Positions 55,721 to 64,000 of a stretch of 64,000 nt of DNA are shown here, one piece after another. Numbering within the stretch: the stretch's first letter is position 1; each line of letters opens with the position of its first letter. The notes beneath the pieces were generated by a model that worked only from the letters and a program-made list of their open reading frames with translations, was not told where the DNA came from and did not search any database. A program made the translations under genes and the position numbers. This DNA is from Aquabacter spiritensis (GTDB lineage: Bacteria > Pseudomonadota > Alphaproteobacteria > Rhizobiales > Xanthobacteraceae): assembly GCF_004346185.1 (NCBI RefSeq), contig NZ_SMAI01000002.1, positions 62,001 through 126,000 of the forward strand, in the 5' to 3' direction.

Positions 55721-56218
55721 TCAGTCGACCTTGGCCAGAGCGCCCAGCTCCTTGTCGACGAAATATTGCGAGTTCGGCCCCTCGCCGATCAGCTCGATCT
55801 TGTCGAGGATCTGCCGGCAGAGCTTCTCCTCCTCGTGCTGCTCGGCCGCGAACCATTGCAGGAACTGGTCGGTCTCGTAGCTGTGCTCGGCGCGGGCGAG
55901 ATCGATGGCCTCGAAGATGTGCTGCGACACCTTGCGCTCCTCCTCCTGCACCCGGACGAACAGGGCCTTGATCGTCGTGGCGTCGATCACCGGCTTGGGC
56001 AGCGCCTTCAGCGCGATGGGGGCGCCGAGATCGTCCAGGAAGGTGAAGAATTTCAGCATGTGGGTCAGCTCCTCGGCGGCATGGACGAGGAGGAAGTTCT
56101 TGGCGCCCTCGAACTTCATGGCGGACGCCCAGGCGGCCGCCTGCAGATAGATGTGGTGGGCTTCGAGTTCGCCGTTCAGCAGCTCGTTGAGCTTGGTCTC
56201 GAGCTTTTCGCTTACCAT
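55721..56218 (-). CDS. ftn: Non-heme ferritin
   Basis: Iron-storage protein of 165 residues. All the ferroxidase ligands known in E. coli FtnA are at the same numbers: Glu17, Glu49/Glu50, His53, Glu94 and Gln127. No heme-binding Met of bacterioferritin. It starts 70 bp past the mntH stop on the same strand, so manganese uptake and iron storage may be co-expressed. Confidence 0.94.
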   Translation of the reverse strand: MVSEKLETKLNELLNGELEAHHIYLQAAAWASAMKFEGAKNFLLVHAAEELTHMLKFFTFLDDLGAPIALKALPKPVIDATTIKALFVRVQEEERKVSQHIFEAIDLARAEHSYETDQFLQWFAAEQHEEEKLCRQILDKIELIGEGPNSQYFVDKELGALAKVD

Positions 56219-56288
56219 CGTGTCACTCCAGAATTGGGCGCCGCCGCCAGGGCGCCGCCGGAAATCGCGTCGAAGGCTTGGGGGCGTG

Positions 56289-57626
56289 TCAGCCGCCGGG
56301 GATCCAGCCGATGGTCTGCCCCAGAACCACGATGTTGAGCACGAGCAGGATCGCGGTCGCCGGCCACATGACCAGCCGCACCCAGCCGCGATTGACCATC
56401 GCCCCCATCACCGCCCGGTCGTCGGTGAGCATCACCAAAGGCAGCATGGCGAAGGGCAGCTGGATCGACAGGATGACCTGGCTCCACATCAGGATGTCGA
56501 CCGGGTGGGCGTGCATCAGGATGGCGATCAGCGCGGGCGCCATGGTCACGAGCCGGGTGACGAGGCGGATCAGGAACGGATTGACGTGCTCCATCTTCAG
56601 GAAGCCCTCGAACACCACCTGTCCGGCGAGCGTCGCGGAGGTGGAGGAGGCGACGCCGGAGACCAGCAGCGCGAGCGCGAAGATCAGGCCGGCGCTCTGG
56701 CTGAGGATCGGCACCAGCGTTTTATAGGCATCGTTGAACGACTGGATGACGGTGCCGTCCTTCAGGAAGATCGGGTGGAACACCGCCGCCGCCACGACCA
56801 GGATCGCGGCATTGATGAACCAGGCGACGAACAGCGAGATGTTGGTGTCCCACAGCGACCAGCGGTACAGCGTTTCCGGCGCCGCGAGCTTTTCGCGCAG
56901 GCGGGACAGCGCCAGATGCGAGTGCAGATAGAGGTTATGCGGCATGATGGTGGCGCCGATGATGCCCACCGCGACGAACAGAGCGTCGGCGGCGAGAATG
57001 TCGGCCGAGGGGATCACGCTGTCGAGCGCGACCGCCATGTAATCCGGCCGGCTCATGAACATCTCGGCCACATACATCACCGAGACCGAGGTCAGGAAGG
57101 TGAGGAACACCATCTCGACCGCGCGGAAGCCCCACCGGTTCAGCAGCAGGATCAGGAACACATCGATGATGGTGATGATCGCGCCCTGCCAGAGCGGGAT
57201 GCCGAACAGAAGGTGGAGCGCCACGGCGACGCCGATGATCTCGGCGAGGTCGGTCGCCATCATCGAGATCACCGCGGACACGAAGAAGATCTTCGCCATC
57301 CAGGGCGGATAGCGTTCGGCGCAATGCTGGGCGAGGTCCTTGCCCGAGGCGATGCCGAGTTTGGCGCATAGATTCTGCACCAAAGCGCCGATCAGGCAGC
57401 TCAGCGAGAGCACCCACAGAAGGGTGTAGCCGAACTGGCTGCCGGCCTGCAGGTCGGTCGCCCAATTGCCGGGGTCGAAATAGCCGATCGAGATGATGAA
57501 GGCCGGACCGAAGAATTTCCACCAGGCCGGCCGATGCACCGGCGCCGCACCGGGCAGCGCATAAGCTTCGCCCCGCGGCAGCGGAATTTCCGGCGCCTGC
57601 GGCCGCGTCTCGGTCGTCTTTCCCAT
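56289..57626 (-). CDS. mntH: NRAMP-family divalent metal transporter MntH
   Basis: Proton-coupled Mn2+ (and Fe2+) importer, 445 residues with about 11 membrane helices. DPGN at 51-54 and the MPHN motif are the metal-binding motifs of helices 1 and 6. The 106-bp leader contains a perfect palindrome, a candidate operator for a DtxR/MntR- or Mur-type regulator. Confidence 0.95.
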   Translation of the reverse strand: MGKTTETRPQAPEIPLPRGEAYALPGAAPVHRPAWWKFFGPAFIISIGYFDPGNWATDLQAGSQFGYTLLWVLSLSCLIGALVQNLCAKLGIASGKDLAQHCAERYPPWMAKIFFVSAVISMMATDLAEIIGVAVALHLLFGIPLWQGAIITIIDVFLILLLNRWGFRAVEMVFLTFLTSVSVMYVAEMFMSRPDYMAVALDSVIPSADILAADALFVAVGIIGATIMPHNLYLHSHLALSRLREKLAAPETLYRWSLWDTNISLFVAWFINAAILVVAAAVFHPIFLKDGTVIQSFNDAYKTLVPILSQSAGLIFALALLVSGVASSTSATLAGQVVFEGFLKMEHVNPFLIRLVTRLVTMAPALIAILMHAHPVDILMWSQVILSIQLPFAMLPLVMLTDDRAVMGAMVNRGWVRLVMWPATAILLVLNIVVLGQTIGWIPGG

Positions 57627-57731
57627 CCCGTCCTCCGGATTGCGCGGAGAGCCGATCGCCCCGATATGCCGGCAACGGTACAGGCGGGATCTTTGCGATC
57701 AACCGCCTCGGGGCGGTAAATCGTTACATTC

Positions 57732-57747
57732 GAGTTTATCTAAACTC
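57732..57747. promoter_or_regulatory. Palindromic operator candidate in mntH leader
   Basis: Perfect 7-bp arms GAGTTTA / TAAACTC with a 2-nt centre, 106 bp upstream of the mntH start, in a locally AT-rich stretch. Scale and sequence fit binding sites for MntR/DtxR- or Fur-family metalloregulators. Confidence 0.6.
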
Positions 57748-57823
57748 CTGGAAACGCTGGAAATTCAGATTTGGCGCGGGGTCGCGGGCGGATCTGGAAC
57801 AGCTCTGACTTGCGCTGTCGGGG

Positions 57824-62224
<4,401 letters not shown>

Positions 62225-62242
62225 GCCGAAACCCGAGGCGGA

Positions 62243-62315
62243 CCTCGACGTCGGCGCGCGACGTCGAGGCGATTCGGACCCGGCCTCACGCCGGACACCC
62301 CATCGTGTCCGGCGT
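62243..62315. terminator. Two tandem hairpins between convergent genes
   Basis: First stem CCTCGACGTCG / CGACGTCGAGG (62243-62269), 5-nt loop. Second stem ACGCCGGACAC / GTGTCCGGCGT (62288-62315), 6-nt loop. Both stems are perfect 11-mers, between the cytochrome stop and the DUF1993 stop. No T tract. Confidence 0.6.
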
Positions 62316-62323
62316 GGCTGCCC

Positions 62324-62812
62324 TCAGGCGATGCCGAGATAATCCTTCTTGCCGACCGCCACCCCGGCCTGACGCAGCAGCGCGTGGGCCGTGGCGAGGT
62401 GGAAGAAGAAGTTCGGCAGCATGAAGAGCGCGGGATAGTCGGCGCCGGTCGTGGTCACGACGCGCAGATCGATCTCCCGCGCGTCCGATCCCTCGAAGTC
62501 CGCCGGCGTGGCCGTCTCCACGAAGGCGATGGTCTTCGCGATGCGCTCTTTCAATTCCGGGAAGGTGGTCTCGGTGTCCGGAAAGCTCGGCGCCTCAAGG
62601 CCGGTGAGGCGCGTGATCGACGCCTTCGCGGTGTCGCTGGCCCGCTGGACCTGACCGGCGAGCGGCAGCATGTCCGGCGCCAGCCGCGCCCCGATCAAAG
62701 CCGCCGGGTCCGTGCCGGTTTCCGCCGCGAAGGCGGCCGCCTTGTCCATATAGCCGGACAGAATTGTGAGGCCCCTCACCAGGACGGGGACGGTGTAGGC
62801 ATAGGTCGACAT
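62324..62812 (-). CDS. DUF1993 family protein
   Basis: 162 residues, predominantly helical, related to DinB-like four-helix bundles. Recognisable: VPVLVRGLTILSGYMDKAAA at the N terminus, LAPDMLPLAGQVQRASDTAK, and the ending FFFHLATAHALLRQAGVAVG. The His near FFFHLATAH sits where DinB-like proteins place a metal ligand. Function unknown. The 190 bp upstream of it separate it from rnpB; I see nothing else there. Confidence 0.9.
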   Translation of the reverse strand: MSTYAYTVPVLVRGLTILSGYMDKAAAFAAETGTDPAALIGARLAPDMLPLAGQVQRASDTAKASITRLTGLEAPSFPDTETTFPELKERIAKTIAFVETATPADFEGSDAREIDLRVVTTTGADYPALFMLPNFFFHLATAHALLRQAGVAVGKKDYLGIA

Positions 62813-63000
62813 GAAGGCTTCCCTGGACGCGCCCGGCCATCTTGGCCGTAGACCCTATCTGGGGAGCCTGTCGCGAAACGGGAGGGGAGGTTGCGCAGCG
62901 TCACCCGCGCCGACGTGCCAAGCGCGACGGCGGGTGCGACCTGCCGGTGCGCGAAGGCGCCGTCTCGACGCAGAGATGACCGCTCGGCCCTCTTGGAAAA

Positions 63001-63373
63001 TACCAGCCGGCCTGTAAGCCGGGTTCTGTACGGCGGGCTTGCGCCCGCGTGGCGGCCATTCATCTGGGACGCCGGTTGCCCGGCGCCTCGAGCAGTCAAC
63101 CCGGACGGCGGCCCGAAGACGGGGCCTTCCCGAGGGATGCCGTCCCTATTCGACTTTGCTCCCGGTGGGGTTTGCCGTGCCGCTTCCGTTGCCGGTCGCG
63201 CGGTGGGCTCTTACCCCACCGTTTCACCCTGGCCCGCGCACGCGCGGGTGGTTTGATTTCTGTGGCACTTTCCCTGAGGTCGCCCCCGCCGGACGTTATC
63301 CGGCACCGTGTCTCCGTGGAGCCCGGACTTTCCTCGGCACCCGAAGGTGACGCGGCCGCCCGGCCGGCTGGTG
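63001..63373 (-). ncRNA. rnpB: RNase P RNA, class A
   Basis: Catalytic RNA that trims the 5' leader of pre-tRNA. Minus-strand GAGGAAAGTCCGGGCTCC (63318-63335) and GGGTGAAACGGTGGGGTAAG (about 63205-63230), then the conserved AGAACCCGGCTTACAGGCCG at the 3' end, are the universal core. Outer helix P1: minus 63371-63362 pairs with 63012-63003. It ends in TATTTT, a short terminator tract. Boundaries are from P1 pairing, within about 5-10 nt. Confidence 0.93.
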
Positions 63374-63430
63374 GCGGAGCAATGGGCGTCCCGGCCGGCC
63401 GCGTCAAGGGGTGAAGCCGGCAAACCGCCG

Positions 63431-64000
63431 TCAGGCCACATCCATCGGCCGGCTGCCGATCAAGTCCCGCAATGTCATGATGGTCGAGGCGTCCGCGACG
63501 CCGTCCACCTTCGAGCGACGGAAATGGCGCTGGAAGGCGCGCACCACGGCCTCGGTCTGCCCATCGTAGGTGCCGGTCACGGCGATGCCGTAGCCATAGA
63601 GGGCCAGCATGGCCTGGAGGGCCGCGACCGGCTCCCCGGAATCGCCCAGCATGAAGAAGCGCCCGCCCCTCGGGGGCGCCTCGTGCACGAAATGTCCCAC
63701 GCCCGCATGGTGGAGGAAGTCCCAGGGAAACTTTTCCCCCGGATCGTCCTTGCGGTCGGGGGCGACGTCGGAATGTCCCAGCACGCGGTCGGCGCGGATC
63801 TTGTGGCGCGCCAGAATGTCGGCGCACAGAGCCGCCACCGCGACGATCTGCGGCTCGGGAAAATCGGGATAGCCGAGGCCGTGCCCGGGATTGACGATCT
63901 CGATGCCGATGGACCGGGAATTGATGTCGCGCACGTTTTCCCAGGACGCGACGCCGGCATGCCAGGCGCGGCGCGCCTCGGGGACCATCTGGACGATGGT
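63431..64000 (-). CDS. N-acetylmuramoyl-L-alanine amidase, 5' end beyond the window
   Basis: C-terminal 189 residues are visible; the frame runs open to the right edge, so it is partial. Amidase_2 (AmpD/AmiD) core: ASWENVRDINSRSIGIEIVN, and GHSDVAPDRKDDPGEKF with the metal-binding His and catalytic-region Asp. A C-terminal peptidoglycan-binding domain (about the last 75 residues; GEPVAALQAMLALYGYGIAV) follows. Cuts the amide between MurNAc and the stem peptide. Start codon and signal peptide are outside the window. Confidence 0.9.
   Translation of the reverse strand, partial: TIVQMVPEARRAWHAGVASWENVRDINSRSIGIEIVNPGHGLGYPDFPEPQIVAVAALCADILARHKIRADRVLGHSDVAPDRKDDPGEKFPWDFLHHAGVGHFVHEAPPRGGRFFMLGDSGEPVAALQAMLALYGYGIAVTGTYDGQTEAVVRAFQRHFRRSKVDGVADASTIMTLRDLIGSRPMDVA

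Noticed and set aside
63096-63827. Minus-strand frame across RNase P RNA
   Set aside because: It crosses the conserved RNase P core, so it is an accidental frame in a structural RNA and the amidase gene.

Overview
The window is 64 kb of high-GC chromosomal DNA from an alphaproteobacterium, most probably in the order Hyphomicrobiales (Rhizobiales). This rests on gene content and order: a Tim44-like/MltA/Smr/XRE gene run, a Fur-family gene next to ispG, an SRP RNA beside dnaX-ybaB, a membrane-anchored CycM-type cytochrome c divergent from pheA, methylcrotonyl-CoA carboxylase genes, and a RNase P RNA that looks alphaproteobacterial. I cannot name the genus. I saw no transposase, integrase, phage gene, CRISPR array or tRNA. 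Nearly all coding sequence sits in tight operons with 1-4 bp stop/start overlaps.

Layout. 0.1-3.4 kb (minus): PRC-barrel protein, then tim44-mltA-smr-XRE as one operon. 3.8-7.8 kb (plus): tripartite tricarboxylate transporter tctC-tctB-tctA, then glucokinase. 7.9-11.9 kb: LysR regulator divergent from an EamA exporter, RluA-type pseudouridine synthase, macro-domain protein, DUF3750 protein. 12-14.4 kb (minus): 3-hydroxybutyrate dehydrogenase with a patatin-like phospholipase, and a collagen-like lipoprotein. 14.6-17.2 kb (plus): Zur-like Fur protein, ispG, YceI. 17.3-25.8 kb (plus): a Yej-type peptide ABC importer with two tandem binding proteins, ending in a NUDIX hydrolase. 25.8-30.2 kb: creatininase-family amidohydrolase, MarR, SDR, EamA, class I glutamine amidotransferase.

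30.3-45.2 kb is the metabolic core. On the minus strand a TetR gene leads mccB, enoyl-CoA hydratase, mccA and HMG-CoA lyase (leucine/isovalerate breakdown). On the plus strand, divergent from tetR, lie livG, an acyl-CoA ligase, a 47-codon ORF, livH, livM, livK, livF and a second PaaK-like ligase. A related 15-bp operator-like sequence sits in front of both units, so I infer one TetR regulon coupling uptake and CoA activation of a branched or aromatic acid with its breakdown.

45.2-64 kb is mostly housekeeping: cytochrome c, pheA, an NCS2 permease preceded by an 8-bp tandem repeat, nudC, HIT protein, SRP RNA, dnaX, ybaB, then an inverted truncated-globin/HPP-CBS pair separating ybaB from recR, then ferritin, mntH, ligA, a triheme cytochrome c with a duplicated unknown C-terminal domain, a DUF1993 protein, RNase P RNA and a 5'-truncated peptidoglycan amidase at the right edge.
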